DNA of 64,000 bases from Tsuneonella litorea (GTDB taxonomy: Bacteria; Pseudomonadota; Alphaproteobacteria; Sphingomonadales; Sphingomonadaceae), in NCBI RefSeq assembly GCF_025154015.1, contig NZ_JAOAMV010000001.1, positions 248,001 to 312,000 of the forward strand. Direction: 5' to 3'. The notes under the pieces are model-generated. The model did no database searches. It saw only the letters and a list, made by a program, of their open reading frames with translations, and was not told the origin of the DNA. The position numbers were made by a program, and so were the translations under genes. Positions 54,505-64,000 of this stretch are shown in pieces; position 1 is the first letter of the stretch; each line of letters begins with the position of its first letter.

Positions 54505-55730
54505 GAAATCAGCGCCTCGATCCGCTCACGCGCGGGATCGTCGGCCTTGATGCGGTGGCTTCCGATTCCGTCCCGCGCGTCGAACGCCAGGATCGCGCCA
54601 GCGCCGGCCCTGACCGCCTTGTCGAAACGCTTGCGAGGACTGCCGGACGCGTGGAGTTCGGCCGAAAGGCCCGCGGCACGAAGCTTGCCGAGAGCAGCGA
54701 TCGCCGATGCCAGCATCTCGTCGCTCTCGACGACGACCGCGACATCCGCGAAGGCTTCGCCGCGCTCCCCCACTAGCATCGCCAGCCGCTCGATCCCCGC
54801 AGCCCAGCCGACCGCCGGGGTCGGCGCACCGCCGAGGCTTTCCATCAGTCCGTCATAGCGACCGCCGCCGAGCACCGTGCCCTGCGCGCCGAGGCGGTCG
54901 GTGACGAATTCGAACGCGGTGTGGCGGTAGTAGTCGAGGCCGCGCACCAGCGCCGGGTCGCGCTCCCACGCCACGCCGGCGGCGTCGAGGCCGGCGGTGA
55001 CGCTGTCGAAGAAGTCCTGTGCTTCGCCCGACAGGTAATCGTCGATCTTCGGCGCATCGGCCACGAACGCCTTGTCGCGCGGGTCCTTGCTGTCGAGGAT
55101 GCGCAGCGGGTTCTTCTCGAGCCGCTCCTGCGAATCATCGCTGAGTTCGCCCTTTACGGCGCGGAAGTGCTCGACCAGCGCGGCCCGCCATGCTTCGCGG
55201 CTGTTGCCGTCGCCCAGCGTGTTGAGGTGCAGCGTCACCCCGTCCGCGATGCCGAGTTCCTTGAGCAGCTGGTCGGCCATCGCGAGCAGTTCGACGTCGG
55301 CCTGCGGCTCGCCCGCGCCGATGATCTCGGCGTCGAGTTGGTGGAACTGGCGGTAGCGGCCCTTCTGCGGCCGCTCGTAGCGGAACAGGGGCCCGTGGGT
55401 CGCGACCTTCAGTGGCGCGTGCTGCTGCCAGCCGTCGGTGATGAACGCGCGGGCGATTCCGGCGGTGAACTCCGGGCGGAGGGTAAGGCTCTCGCCGCCG
55501 CGATCCTCGAACGAATACATTTCCTTCGAGACGATGTCGGTCGTCTCGCCGATCGAGCGGGCGAACACCTCGGTCCGTTCGAACACGGGCATTTCCACCC
55601 GGCGGAAGCGGTACAGCTTTCGCACGCGCTCGAAGGTCTCGACGACGAAGGCGAAGGCTTCGGCGTCCGCGCCGAATATGTCCTGCGTGCCGCGGATCGC
55701 TTGCGGGGTCTTGCCGGCTGGATTGCTCAT
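54501..55730 (-). CDS. hisS: Histidyl-tRNA synthetase
   Basis: 409 residues. It charges tRNA(His). Motif 2 is in [20 protein letters not shown], the histidine-specific signatures are [16 protein letters not shown] and [10 protein letters not shown], and motif 3 is in [17 protein letters not shown]-terminal anticodon-binding domain follows. The start at 55730 gives [20 protein letters not shown], the usual N-terminus; the frame extends further upstream without a supported start. prfA overlaps its stop. It is divergent from the M61 peptidase gene. Confidence 0.97.
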   Translation of the reverse strand: MSNPAGKTPQAIRGTQDIFGADAEAFAFVVETFERVRKLYRFRRVEMPVFERTEVFARSIGETTDIVSKEMYSFEDRGGESLTLRPEFTAGIARAFITDGWQQHAPLKVATHGPLFRYERPQKGRYRQFHQLDAEIIGAGEPQADVELLAMADQLLKELGIADGVTLHLNTLGDGNSREAWRAALVEHFRAVKGELSDDSQERLEKNPLRILDSKDPRDKAFVADAPKIDDYLSGEAQDFFDSVTAGLDAAGVAWERDPALVRGLDYYRHTAFEFVTDRLGAQGTVLGGGRYDGLMESLGGAPTPAVGWAAGIERLAMLVGERGEAFADVAVVVESDEMLASAIAALGKLRAAGLSAELHASGSPRKRFDKAVRAGAGAILAFDARDGIGSHRIKADDPARERIEALIS

Positions 55731-55822
55731 GGCCGGGGCCGTTAGCGCGTTCGTCCGGCCCTTGAAAGCCGCTCGTCGAGCCGTGGCTTGCATCGGGCAG
55801 GCCGTTCGCCCAATGGCGCCGC

Positions 55823-57772
55823 ATGAAATCTGCCTTCGCGGTTGCGCCGCTCGCCCTCCTCCTACTCTCCGCCCCCGGCCTTGCCCAAGCCGAGAAATCG
55901 GCTCCGCTGGCGGTCGAATTGCAGGACCAGACCCCCGCGCCGGCCGACACGGCATGGCCCGGCGGAACGATCGAATTGAGCATCGACGCAAGCGACACGC
56001 GCCGGGGCCTCTACCGCGTCACCCAGACGATCCCGCTCGCGCCAGAAACCGAAACGGTGACCCTGCTCTATCCCGAGTGGCTGCCCGGCAACCATGCGCC
56101 GCGCGGGCCGATCGCGCTCCTCAGCGACATCCGCTTCCTCGCCGATGGCAAGCCGGTCGCCTGGAAGCGCGACCCGCTCGACGTCTATGCCTTCAAGGTG
56201 TCGGTGCCGCGCGGCACGCGGAATCTCGTCGCCCGGTTCGTCCACACTTCGCCGCTGGCCTCGAGCGAGGGGCGCATCACGATGACGCAGGAAATGCTCA
56301 ACCTCCAGTGGGAGAAGATGAGCCTCTACCCCGCCGGCCACTACACCCGGCGCATCGCGGTGAAGCCCACGGTCAGGTTCCCCGCGGGCTGGACCGCCTA
56401 TACCGCGCTCGACGGCAAGACGGTCGCCGGCGACACGGTGACCTGGGCGACGACCGACTACGAGACACTCGTCGATTCGCCGATCTTTGCCGGCGCGCAC
56501 GCGAAGAGCTGGGACATCGGCCAGGACGTCCGGCTCAACGTGGTGGCCGACAAGCCCGCCCAGCTCGCGCTGGCGCCGCAGAACCTGCAACAGTTCAGGA
56601 ACCTCGTCACCGAGGCGGACGCATTGTTCGGCGCCCGCCATTTCGATCACTACGACTTCCTTCTCGCGCTGACCGAGCGGATGGGGGGGATCGGGCTCGA
56701 GCACCATCGCTCGTCGGAAAACCAGTACGAACCGACCTCGTTCACCAACTGGGACGCGATGGACTGGGACCACAACGTCGTCGCGCACGAACTGGTGCAC
56801 AGCTGGAACGGCAAGTTCCGCCGGCCCGCCGACTTGTGGACGCCCGACTACCGCACGCCCATGCAGGGGTCGCTGCTGTGGCTCTATGAAGGACAGACCC
56901 AGTTCTGGGGCTGGGTGCTGGCCGCCCGTTCGGGTCTCCAGAACAAGGATACCATCCTCGGCACGATCGCACGGTCCGCCGCGTACTACGCGGAAGGCCA
57001 GCCGGGCCGCGCCTGGCGCGACGTGGGCGACACCACAAACGATCCGATCATGGCGGCGCGCAAGCCCCATCCCTATCCGTCGCTCGAGCGCAGCGAGGAT
57101 TACTACACCGAGGGCGCGCTGACCTGGCTCGAGGCGGACCAGATCATCCGCCAGGGAACCGGCGGGGCCAGGGGTCTCGACGATTTCGCCAGGGCGTTCT
57201 TCGGCACGCCGGAGGGGTCGCACGACGGGGACTGGGGGCAGCTGACCTATACGTTCGACGACATCGTGGCGTCTCTCAACGAGGTTTACCCCTACGACTG
57301 GGCCGATTTCCTCGCCACCCGGCTGCTGACGCCGGGCCAGCCGGCGCCGCTCAAGGGCATCGAGTTGGCCGGCTACCGGCTCGTCTGGCGCGATACGCCC
57401 AACCCGTTCGACCGCGGGCGGATGGACAACTCGAAGTCGCTCGACCTGACCTATTCGCTGGGCATGGCGATCGACAAGGACGGCGACGTCACCTCGGCGT
57501 TGTGGGACGGCCCGGCATTCGACGCGGGCATCGTCAAGGGGGCCAAGATCGTCGCGGTAAACGGCGAGGCCTACTCTCCCGATACGCTCAAGGCGGCGAT
57601 CGCCGCGGCGACCGGCACCAAGGAACCGATCGCGCTGCTGGTGAAGCGCGGCACGACCTATGCGACAGTGCCGATCGACTATCACGGCGGCCTGCGGTGG
57701 CCTTGGCTTGTCGCCACCGGCACCGGCGAGCAGCCTCTCGATCGCCTGCTCGCGCCCCGCGCCCCGCGCTAG
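55823..57772 (+). CDS. M61 family glycyl aminopeptidase, secreted
   Basis: 649 residues with a Sec signal peptide cleaved after LAQA (near 23). An N-terminal beta domain precedes the thermolysin-like zinc site HELVH: His322, Glu323, His326 in [14 protein letters not shown]; the third zinc ligand Glu is in [13 protein letters not shown]-terminal PDZ-like domain (from about 535, [19 protein letters not shown]) ends the protein, as in M61 peptidases. These cleave N-terminal Gly or Ala. Periplasmic location. Alone on its strand, followed 52 nt later by ppa. Confidence 0.93.
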   Translation: MKSAFAVAPLALLLLSAPGLAQAEKSAPLAVELQDQTPAPADTAWPGGTIELSIDASDTRRGLYRVTQTIPLAPETETVTLLYPEWLPGNHAPRGPIALLSDIRFLADGKPVAWKRDPLDVYAFKVSVPRGTRNLVARFVHTSPLASSEGRITMTQEMLNLQWEKMSLYPAGHYTRRIAVKPTVRFPAGWTAYTALDGKTVAGDTVTWATTDYETLVDSPIFAGAHAKSWDIGQDVRLNVVADKPAQLALAPQNLQQFRNLVTEADALFGARHFDHYDFLLALTERMGGIGLEHHRSSENQYEPTSFTNWDAMDWDHNVVAHELVHSWNGKFRRPADLWTPDYRTPMQGSLLWLYEGQTQFWGWVLAARSGLQNKDTILGTIARSAAYYAEGQPGRAWRDVGDTTNDPIMAARKPHPYPSLERSEDYYTEGALTWLEADQIIRQGTGGARGLDDFARAFFGTPEGSHDGDWGQLTYTFDDIVASLNEVYPYDWADFLATRLLTPGQPAPLKGIELAGYRLVWRDTPNPFDRGRMDNSKSLDLTYSLGMAIDKDGDVTSALWDGPAFDAGIVKGAKIVAVNGEAYSPDTLKAAIAAATGTKEPIALLVKRGTTYATVPIDYHGGLRWPWLVATGTGEQPLDRLLAPRAPR

Positions 57773-57824
57773 CGGGCGGATACGTGTTGCGATGCAAAAT
57801 GAGCCCGCGTAAGGGCCGCGCATC

Positions 57825-58361
57825 ATGCAGATCGACAAGATTCCCGTGGGCGACAACCCGCCCGAGAGCCTGAACGTCATCATCGAGGTGCCGACCGGCG
57901 GAGAGCCGGTGAAGTATGAGTTCGACAAGGACAGCGGCGCGCTGTTCGTCGACCGCATCCTACACACGCCGATGCGCTACCCGGCGAATTACGGCTTCGT
58001 GCCGCATACGCTGTCGCCGGACGGCGACCCGCTCGACGCGCTGGTCATCGCCCGCAGCCCGTTCATCGCCGGCTGCGTCGTGCGCGCGCGCCCGATCGGC
58101 GTGCTCAACCTCGAGGACGAGCACGGCGGCGACGAGAAGCTGATCTGCGTGCCGATCGACACGACCTTTCCGTATTATTCCGATGTCGCCGAGCGGCAGG
58201 ACCTGCCGTCGATCATCTTCCAGCAGATCGAGCACTTCTTCACCCACTACAAGGACCTCGAGGCCGAGAAGTGGGTGCGCGTCGGCGCCTGGGGCGACGC
58301 TACCGAGGCGCGCCGCATCGTCGAGGAAGCGATCGAACGGGCAAGAACCGCGAAGGACTGA
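57825..58361 (+). CDS. ppa: Inorganic pyrophosphatase (family I)
   Basis: 178 residues. It hydrolyses pyrophosphate to drive biosynthesis. The metal motif DGDPLDALV, plus KYEFDKDSGALFVDRIL, PANYGFVPHTLS and EKWVRVGAWGDATEA are all typical of bacterial hexameric enzymes. It ends 6 nt before the convergent BON-MscS gene. Confidence 0.98.
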   Translation: MQIDKIPVGDNPPESLNVIIEVPTGGEPVKYEFDKDSGALFVDRILHTPMRYPANYGFVPHTLSPDGDPLDALVIARSPFIAGCVVRARPIGVLNLEDEHGGDEKLICVPIDTTFPYYSDVAERQDLPSIIFQQIEHFFTHYKDLEAEKWVRVGAWGDATEARRIVEEAIERARTAKD

Positions 58362-58367
58362 AGGCGC

Positions 58368-59756
58368 CTACTCGACCGGCTTGCTCGGATCGAGCAGGTC
58401 CTTTTCCTGTCCGCCGCCAGCCGAACGCCGCTCGTCCTCGACCATCTCCGCGACTTCGGCGGTGGGGGTGACGTCCTCCTCGGCGCTGGCGGCGGGCGGC
58501 GTCGCAGGCTTCCTTGCGACCGGCTTTCGAGCTGCGTCCGCGGAGGCGATCTCTGCAAAGGGCAGCGGGTCGGTCCGCGAATCGAACCGAAGACGATAGA
58601 TCGGCTCGGGCAAGGCAAATCCACCTTGCTCGAGCGCGGCCTTGACCGCCGCGATCGCGCGGCTGCGCGCCTTGTACCAGTCAGCCTCGGTCTGATCGAT
58701 CCAGCCGAGGAATTTCAGGACGATGTTCGAATCGCCGACCTGTTCGGTTCGCGCCTCGGGCGGGGGATCGGCGAGCACAAAGGGCAGGCCCGCCAGCGTC
58801 TCGCGACCCAGCCCGCGCGCGGCGTCGGGATCGTCGTCGGCGTCGATCCCCAGGTCGAAATCGAACCGCCGCTTGGGGTTGCGCGTGTAGTTGAGGATCG
58901 TCGCCTTGAAAACGTTCGCGTTGGGGATGCGCAAGTGGTTCCCGTCCAGCGTCATCAGCACGGTCGCGCGGCTGGTGAGGCGGATGACCCGACCCTCCGA
59001 CCCGTCGATCACGACGTGGTCGTTGGGCCGGAACGGCTGGCGCAGCGACAGCATGAGCGATGCGACGTAGTTCTCAATCGTGTCGCGCATCGCGAAGCCG
59101 AGCGCGATGCCGACGAGCCCTGCCCCGCCGAGCACCGCGCCGAGCAGCGCGGTCGCCCCGATGATGTCGAGCGCCACCACCAGTCCGCCGACGACGAAGA
59201 CGAAGCGGATCGCGCTGGCGATGAGTTCGGCGAGGAACGAGTTGGGCGCGATACGGTGCCACAGCGTGCCGACCCCGGCGATAAGGTAGCCCACCAGCGA
59301 AATCCCGAGCCAGATCGCGAACGCGAGTCCGATCAGCGGCAGCATTCGGGTGAACCCGGCGATCTTCTCAGCCAGCCCGCCGACCGCCGCGCCGCTGCCC
59401 AGCGAGACGTCGCGGGCGAGCCGGTTCTCGATCGTCGCGACCCCGGATATGCGCGCTGCGATCGATTCCGCACGGGCGATGTCGGCGTCCTCGGGCACCG
59501 TCCCGGTCAGCGTCACGACCCCCTCGCGCACCGCGACGTCGACTTTCGAGAATGCGGGCAATTCGCCGAAGATGCCCGCCAGTCGCCGGGCGATCCGGTC
59601 GTCCGCTGCGGCATCGGCGGTCGCCTCGATCGTCGGGGCGGCGGTCGCGCTCTGGGCCGCGGTCGGAGACGTGTCGAGCGCAGGAATCGCTCCGGTGACG
59701 GGACCTGCGATACAGGCGAGCAGAAACATCAGCAGGGGCGCGAAGGCAGCCCTCAT
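58368..59756 (-). CDS. Mechanosensitive channel with BON domain
   Basis: 462 residues. A signal-peptide-like start (GPVTG, near 23) is followed by a BON-type domain (about 50-115) with VDVAVREGVVTLTGTVPEDA, unusual in front of an MscS channel. Three membrane helices and the MscS core follow: LGAVLGGAGLVGIALGFAMR is the pore helix, then DTIENYVASLMLSLRQPFR and GRVIRLTSRATVLM. The C-terminal ~80 residues are Ala/Pro/Glu-rich and probably cytoplasmic linker. BON domains bind membranes or phospholipid. The gene overlaps the tldE stop (ATGA), so it is translated after it. Confidence 0.9.
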   Translation of the reverse strand: MRAAFAPLLMFLLACIAGPVTGAIPALDTSPTAAQSATAAPTIEATADAAADDRIARRLAGIFGELPAFSKVDVAVREGVVTLTGTVPEDADIARAESIAARISGVATIENRLARDVSLGSGAAVGGLAEKIAGFTRMLPLIGLAFAIWLGISLVGYLIAGVGTLWHRIAPNSFLAELIASAIRFVFVVGGLVVALDIIGATALLGAVLGGAGLVGIALGFAMRDTIENYVASLMLSLRQPFRPNDHVVIDGSEGRVIRLTSRATVLMTLDGNHLRIPNANVFKATILNYTRNPKRRFDFDLGIDADDDPDAARGLGRETLAGLPFVLADPPPEARTEQVGDSNIVLKFLGWIDQTEADWYKARSRAIAAVKAALEQGGFALPEPIYRLRFDSRTDPLPFAEIASADAARKPVARKPATPPAASAEEDVTPTAEVAEMVEDERRSAGGGQEKDLLDPSKPVE

Positions 59757-61096
59757 CCGCCCGCCACCGTCATCCCCTCGATGCGCAGACTCGGCGCATT
59801 TATCGCCCGCCAGGTTTCCCGGTCGTTCGCGGCGCGCATCCCGGAAAACATCGCCAGCAGGTTGCCCGCGATGGTGAAGCCGGCAACCGGCTCACCGATC
59901 CGCCCGTTCACGATCCGCCGGCCCGCCGCGCCGCGGCTGTAGTCGCCGGTTACCGGGTTGACCCCCTGGCCGATCAGGTAATCGACGAGGATCCCGTCGG
60001 CGATGTCGGCGATCATCTCTTCGAGCGTCTCATCCGCGCCGAGCAGGTCGACGTTCGCCGCGCCCACGCCCGGTGCGCCGCTTCCGCCGCGCGACGCGTG
60101 GCCCGTCAGCGCCAGTCCGAGTTGCGCCGCCGAGGCGACATTGGTGAGCCAGCCGGTCACCCGCCCGCCCTCGACGAGAGTGCGCGGCGTGCAGGCCACG
60201 CCTTCACCGTCAAACGGCCGCGAACGCATCCCGCGCGGCTTGAACGGGTCCTCGACGATGCGGATTCCGGGTGCGAAGACGGCGTCGTCCGCGCGCCCGG
60301 CGAGGAAGCTGGACTTGCGGGCGATCGACGGCGCGCCCATCGCCCCGAGCAGGTGGGCCACGAGCGAAGCCGACACGCGGCGGTCGAACACCACAGGCAT
60401 CGCCCCGCCGCGTATTGCAGCCGGAGAAAGGCGGGCGACCGCGCGCTCGCCCGCCAGCCGGCCGACTTCGCCGGGGTTCGGCAGGTCCGCGAGATGGCGG
60501 GCGCTGCGCATCGCGTGGTCGCGTTGCATGCCCGCGCCCTCGCCGGCGATCACGCTGGCCGACAGGCTGTATGCCGTGCCGCCATAGTGACCGGCGAAAC
60601 CGGCGCTCGTGACAAGCACGGCATGGGCCCGGCTCGCGCTCGCCGAGCCGCCTTCGCTGTTGGTCACGCCCGGCACCGCGCGCGCGGCGTCCTCGATCTC
60701 CAGCGCCCGCTCGCGCAGCTGCTCGGGAGTAGGATCGGCGTCGTCCGCGATCTCCAGTTCGGGAACCGATCCCCGCGCGAGGGCGCCGGGCGGCGCAAGG
60801 CCGGCATAGGGATCTTCGGGGGCGAGCCGGGCCATCGCCACGGCGCGCTCAGCGAGTTCCTCGAGTCCGGCTGGCGACAGGTCGGCGGCCGAAACACTCG
60901 CCGACCGCCGGCCAACGAAGGCGCGCAGGCCCACTTCGCGGTTTTCCGAGGCGTCGATATCTTCGAGTGCGCCCAGCCGCACGGCCACGCCGCGCGAGAG
61001 GCTGGCCCGCCCGATCGCTTCGGCCGCGTCGGCGCCGTGACGGCGAGCAGCGGCGACGAGCGCCTCGGCGGCATCGAGCAGGATTCCGGAATGCAT
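59753..61096 (-). CDS. Metalloprotease TldE/PmbA homologue
   Basis: 447 residues. The TldD-TldE pair cleaves peptides (microcin precursors, CcdA) after unfolding. TldE carries no metal site itself. The region RSFPF-like RGMRSRPFDGEGVACTPRTL, LTGHASRGGSGAPGVGAANV and IAGNLLAMFSGMRAANDRE are typical of the PmbA/TldE branch, and the HExxxH of TldD is absent as expected. Start at 61096. The stop overlaps the next gene (ATGA). A small membrane protein gene lies upstream. Its TldD partner is not in this window. Confidence 0.9.
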   Translation of the reverse strand: MHSGILLDAAEALVAAARRHGADAAEAIGRASLSRGVAVRLGALEDIDASENREVGLRAFVGRRSASVSAADLSPAGLEELAERAVAMARLAPEDPYAGLAPPGALARGSVPELEIADDADPTPEQLRERALEIEDAARAVPGVTNSEGGSASASRAHAVLVTSAGFAGHYGGTAYSLSASVIAGEGAGMQRDHAMRSARHLADLPNPGEVGRLAGERAVARLSPAAIRGGAMPVVFDRRVSASLVAHLLGAMGAPSIARKSSFLAGRADDAVFAPGIRIVEDPFKPRGMRSRPFDGEGVACTPRTLVEGGRVTGWLTNVASAAQLGLALTGHASRGGSGAPGVGAANVDLLGADETLEEMIADIADGILVDYLIGQGVNPVTGDYSRGAAGRRIVNGRIGEPVAGFTIAGNLLAMFSGMRAANDRETWRAINAPSLRIEGMTVAGG

Positions 61097-61155
61097 GGAA
61101 ATGCCGCTAGGCCGCGACGCGCCGCGCGGCAAGCATGCGGGCGACGAGCGGGTCG

Positions 61156-61524
61156 TCAGACCGTCGCGGCGATCAGCTTGAAAAGCCCGGTTAGCGCAAA
61201 GGGCAGGCCGATCGCGAGCACCCAGAGATAGGCCTGGTCGCGGCGATAGGCAGACCTGAGCGCAGGATCGGCCGCCGCCTCGTCCGAGATCTTCATCCAG
61301 CGCGCCTCGAACATCCGGCAGGCCGGGATGATCGCGGCCACCAGAACGACGAGCGCGAGATAGGGAAGCAGCGAGGCGGAACCCGACTTGAGCGCATGGA
61401 CGGTAACGAAAATCTGAAGGCCGGTATAGACGAGGAGCGCGTAGGCGATGTTGTCGCTCATCCGCTTGCGCCAGTCGAGCTTGCGCGCGCGGGTTTCGCG
61501 GGTGCGATCGATCGCCTTGGCCAT
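61156..61524 (-). CDS. Small membrane protein of unknown function, DUF-type
   Basis: 122 residues from the ATG at 61524. A basic N-terminus (RTRETRARKLDWRKRM) precedes three hydrophobic segments: about 25-43 (IAYALLVYTGLQIFV), 53-69 (LLPYLALVVLVAAIIPAC) and 99-118 (YLWVLAIGLPFALTGLFKLI). A hydrophilic, charged loop (ARWMKISDEAAADPA) lies between the last two. I recognise no family name. It is upstream of tldE, 59 nt away and on the same strand, so co-transcription is likely. Inner-membrane location. Confidence 0.75.
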   Translation of the reverse strand: MAKAIDRTRETRARKLDWRKRMSDNIAYALLVYTGLQIFVTVHALKSGSASLLPYLALVVLVAAIIPACRMFEARWMKISDEAAADPALRSAYRRDQAYLWVLAIGLPFALTGLFKLIAATV

Positions 61525-61735
61525 AAGCCGTGTCTCCCCAGGTCCTCTCTCCGCGGACGAGTATTCCAGATTGCCCGGGTCCCGGCAAGAGGGCGGCCAT
61601 TCCCGCCGCGGGACATCGGATATGGCCCTCGCCGCGCCCGCGCGCGTCATCCCGGCGCGTGCCATGCACAAACCCTGCCAATTGCGCGCAGACGGGGCTT
61701 TTCAGGCGGGCGCGGAATGCTACATGCTGGTGGCG

Positions 61736-62527
61736 ATGAGTATGCTCGACCCCGATACGACGCACCAGACGGCCTCCGCCGGTGATGCCAACGCGCCGCT
61801 TCCGAACGGGGGGCTCGAGGTGATCTCGATCGCCAAGAGCTATGACAAGCGGTCGGTCCTGACCGACATCTCGCTGACCGTCGGCAAGGGCGAAGTGCTC
61901 GGCCTGCTGGGGCCAAACGGCGCGGGCAAGACGACCTGCTTCTATTCGATCATGGGCCTCGTCCGCCCTGATTCGGGCCGGATCCTGATGGACGGCGAGG
62001 ACGTCACCAAGCTGCCGATGTACCGCCGCGCGGTCCTCGGCCTCGGATATCTTCCGCAGGAAACGAGCATCTTTCGCGGCATGACGGTCGAGCAGAACAT
62101 CGCCTGCGTTCTCGAACTCGTCGAGCCCGACAAGGAAACGCGCGAGGCCGAACTCGACCGCCTGCTCGACGAGTTCGGCCTGACCCGTTTGCGCGAGAGC
62201 CCGGCGATGGCGCTTTCGGGCGGCGAGCGGCGCCGCTGCGAAATCGCCCGCGCGCTGGCGGCCAAGCCCTCGATCATGCTGCTCGACGAACCGTTCGCGG
62301 GCATCGACCCGCTGTCGATCAGCGATATCCGCGACCTCGTGAAGGACCTCAAGACCCGCGGGATCGGCGTGCTGATCACCGACCACAACGTGCGCGAAAC
62401 GCTCGAGATCGTCGATCGCGCCTGCATCATCTACGGCGGTCAGGTCCTGTTCGCAGGCACGCCCGAAGACCTCGTCGCCGACGAGAACGTGCGGCGGCTC
62501 TATCTCGGCGAGAACTTCACGCTGTGA
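61736..62527 (+). CDS. lptB: LPS export ABC transporter ATP-binding protein
   Basis: 263 residues. LptB powers LPS extraction from the inner membrane with LptFG. Walker A is LLGPNGAGKTTCFYSIMGLV, signature LSGGERRRCEIARALA, Walker B MLLDEPFAGIDPLS, and H-loop LITDHNVRETLEI. Starts at 61724, 61736 and 61742 are all possible in frame; 61736 is given. The frame is open further upstream. In many alphaproteobacteria lptC and lptA come just before lptB; here the minus-strand small membrane gene is there instead. rpoN follows 26 nt later. Confidence 0.93.
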   Translation: MSMLDPDTTHQTASAGDANAPLPNGGLEVISIAKSYDKRSVLTDISLTVGKGEVLGLLGPNGAGKTTCFYSIMGLVRPDSGRILMDGEDVTKLPMYRRAVLGLGYLPQETSIFRGMTVEQNIACVLELVEPDKETREAELDRLLDEFGLTRLRESPAMALSGGERRRCEIARALAAKPSIMLLDEPFAGIDPLSISDIRDLVKDLKTRGIGVLITDHNVRETLEIVDRACIIYGGQVLFAGTPEDLVADENVRRLYLGENFTL

Positions 62528-62553
62528 CCGGGGGCGTGCCGGAAAGCTGAACA

Positions 62554-64000
62554 ATGGCACTTGGTCCGCGTCTCGATCTTCGCCAATCACAATCGCTGGT
62601 GATGACGCCGCAGCTGCAGCAGGCGATCCGCCTGCTCGCGCTGTCCAACCTCGAACTCGAGGCGTTCATCGGCGAGGCACTGGAAGCCAACCCGCTGCTC
62701 GAAACCGGCGAGGTGCGGCGCGACGACGCGCCCGAGATGCCGCTCGAATCGATGCCGTCGGAAGCCGGCGCCGACGCCGCGGGTGACGGCGAGGCGGCCC
62801 TCGATCTCGATCCGGCCGCGCTCGACCGGGACCGCGATACCGGCGACGCCGACTGGAGCGCGGCGCCGTCTTCGGCGGGCGGCGACCAGGGACCATCGAT
62901 CGACGAGCGGGGCGCCGAAGGTGGCCCGTCGCTCGCGGACCATCTTCACGCGCAGGTCGGCGCGGTCGCGCGCGACACGCGCGAGGAATTCATCGCCCGG
63001 GCGCTCATCGACCATCTCGACGAAGCCGGCTACCTTACGCTCCCGATCGGAGAGGTCGCCGCGGCGCTGGCGGTCCCCGCCGCCGAGGTCGAGCGCGCGC
63101 TCGGGATCGTCCAGTCGCTCGACCCGACCGGGGTTGGCGCGCGCACGCTCGCGGAATGCCTGGCGCTCCAGGCGAAGGAAGCCGACCGCTACGATCCCTG
63201 CATGGCGCGGCTCATCGACAACCTCGAACTGGTCGCTCGCGGCGATGTCGCCCGCCTCAAGCGGATGTGCGAAGTGGACGACGAGGACTTCGCAGACATG
63301 CTCGCCGAGCTGCGCGGCTACGATCCCAAGCCCGGCCTTCAATTCGGCGGTCGCGGCGAGGCGGCGGTGGTGCCCGACATCCTGCTGACCCCCGCCGGCG
63401 GCGGGTGGGACATCGCCCTCAACGAGGCGACATTGCCCCGCCTGATCGTCAACCGCGCCTACTACGTGGAACTGCGCGGCGGCGCGGGCGGCGACAAGGC
63501 GGCGCTCGGCTGGCTCAAGGAGCAACTGGCCGAGGCCAACTGGCTGATGAAGGCATTGGACCAGCGCGCGCGGACGATCCTGAAGGTCGCGGCCGAGATC
63601 GTGAAGCGCCAGGACGGGTTCTTCCGCAAGGGCGTGAGCGAACTCAGGCCGCTCACCCTGCGCGCCGTCGCCGAGGAAATCGAACTCCACGAAAGCACGG
63701 TCAGCCGGGTGACCAGCAACAAGTACCTTTCGTGCCCGCGCGGGACGTTCGAGCTGAAGTACTTCTTCAGCAGCGGCGTTGCCTCGGCCGACGGCGAGGG
63801 CGCCAGCGCGGAAGCGGTCAAGTCCGCGATTCGGCAGCTGATCGAGGCCGAGGACCCCAAGGCGATCCTCAGCGACGACACGCTGGTCGACCTGCTCAAG
63901 GACAAGGGCTTCGACCTCGCCCGGCGCACCGTCGCCAAGTATCGCGAGGCGATGGGCATCGGCTCAAGTGTGCAGCGGCGGCGTCAGAAGAAGCTCGCCG
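62554..64000 (+). CDS. rpoN: RNA polymerase sigma-54 factor (3' end outside window)
   Basis: 482 codons to the window edge, nearly complete. The N-terminal Gln/Leu-rich activator region has LDLRQSQSLVMTPQLQQAIR followed by LLALSNLELEAF; a long acidic linker rich in Asp, Ala and Gly (about 55-115) follows. The core-binding and HTH regions contain LTLRAVAEEIELHESTVSRV (about 368-387), and the RpoN box is ARRTVAKYREAMGI (about 455-468). It needs an enhancer-binding ATPase for open-complex formation. It follows lptB on the same strand by 26 nt, an arrangement common in alphaproteobacteria. The stop codon is just beyond 64000. Confidence 0.97.
   Translation, partial: MALGPRLDLRQSQSLVMTPQLQQAIRLLALSNLELEAFIGEALEANPLLETGEVRRDDAPEMPLESMPSEAGADAAGDGEAALDLDPAALDRDRDTGDADWSAAPSSAGGDQGPSIDERGAEGGPSLADHLHAQVGAVARDTREEFIARALIDHLDEAGYLTLPIGEVAAALAVPAAEVERALGIVQSLDPTGVGARTLAECLALQAKEADRYDPCMARLIDNLELVARGDVARLKRMCEVDDEDFADMLAELRGYDPKPGLQFGGRGEAAVVPDILLTPAGGGWDIALNEATLPRLIVNRAYYVELRGGAGGDKAALGWLKEQLAEANWLMKALDQRARTILKVAAEIVKRQDGFFRKGVSELRPLTLRAVAEEIELHESTVSRVTSNKYLSCPRGTFELKYFFSSGVASADGEGASAEAVKSAIRQLIEAEDPKAILSDDTLVDLLKDKGFDLARRTVAKYREAMGIGSSVQRRRQKKLA

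Overview
The window is a gene-dense, GC-rich (roughly two thirds G+C) stretch of an alphaproteobacterial chromosome. Several things suggest a sphingomonad, most likely Erythrobacteraceae: the alphaproteobacterial hisS-prfA-prmC-DUF4167 block, the lptB-rpoN pair, FzlA-like and HWE-kinase proteins, a PagL-like outer-membrane protein, and SahR-like operator sequence in front of metK. This is inferred from protein family content, not from a 16S gene, and none is present. I see no IS element, prophage, CRISPR array, rRNA or tRNA gene.

Layout. 1-9.6 kb: end of a Do-family protease, two tandem PilZ proteins, the PBP1A-msrB-GST (FzlA-like) set, two small secreted proteins, an aldehyde dehydrogenase, a YwqG/DUF1963 protein, a VOC protein, a YbaK-type deacylase and a META-like lipoprotein. 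9.6-20.9 kb: rpoC and rpoB on the minus strand and rplJ-rplL on the plus strand, so the usual rplKAJL-rpoBC cluster is split and inverted. Between the two halves sits a small locus of a 41-residue membrane peptide, a DUF2975 protein and an XRE regulator, behind an array of TATCG palindromes. 20.9-27 kb: KefB-like antiporter, PagL-like protein, MATE exporter, and CIRCE-controlled groES-groEL. 27-34 kb: N-formylglutamate amidohydrolase divergent from two coupled transglutaminase-like genes, a host-attachment-family protein, a Pcm/erythromycin-esterase fusion, a class A beta-lactamase-like protein and an isonitrile-hydratase-like protein.

34-48.7 kb: polA, an HWE histidine kinase, MscS, a two-AAA-domain Cdc48/VAT ATPase, a candidate small RNA gene, a CoA-transferase pair split by an inserted lipoprotein gene, an MBL-fold hydrolase with no visible canonical start codon, a GST, a nitronate monooxygenase-like protein and an MFS transporter. 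48.7-64 kb: metK, lnt, DUF4167, prmC, prfA, hisS, an M61 peptidase, ppa, a BON-MscS channel, tldE/pmbA, lptB and rpoN, which runs off the end.

Most genes are housekeeping: transcription (rpoB, rpoC, rpoN), translation (rplJ, rplL, prfA, prmC, hisS), folding and repair (groESL, msrB, Pcm domain), envelope building (PBP1A, lnt, lptB, PagL-like, FzlA-like) and ion or mechanical homeostasis (KefB, two MscS). The most promising unexplained signals are in non-coding DNA and unusual gene arrangements: the sRNA-like unit at 42.14-42.24 kb, the TATCG operator array at 18.53-18.58 kb, an attenuator-like hairpin in the rpoBC leader, the Shine-Dalgarno-ATC arrangement at 44.6 kb, and the inserted lipoprotein inside the CoA-transferase operon.
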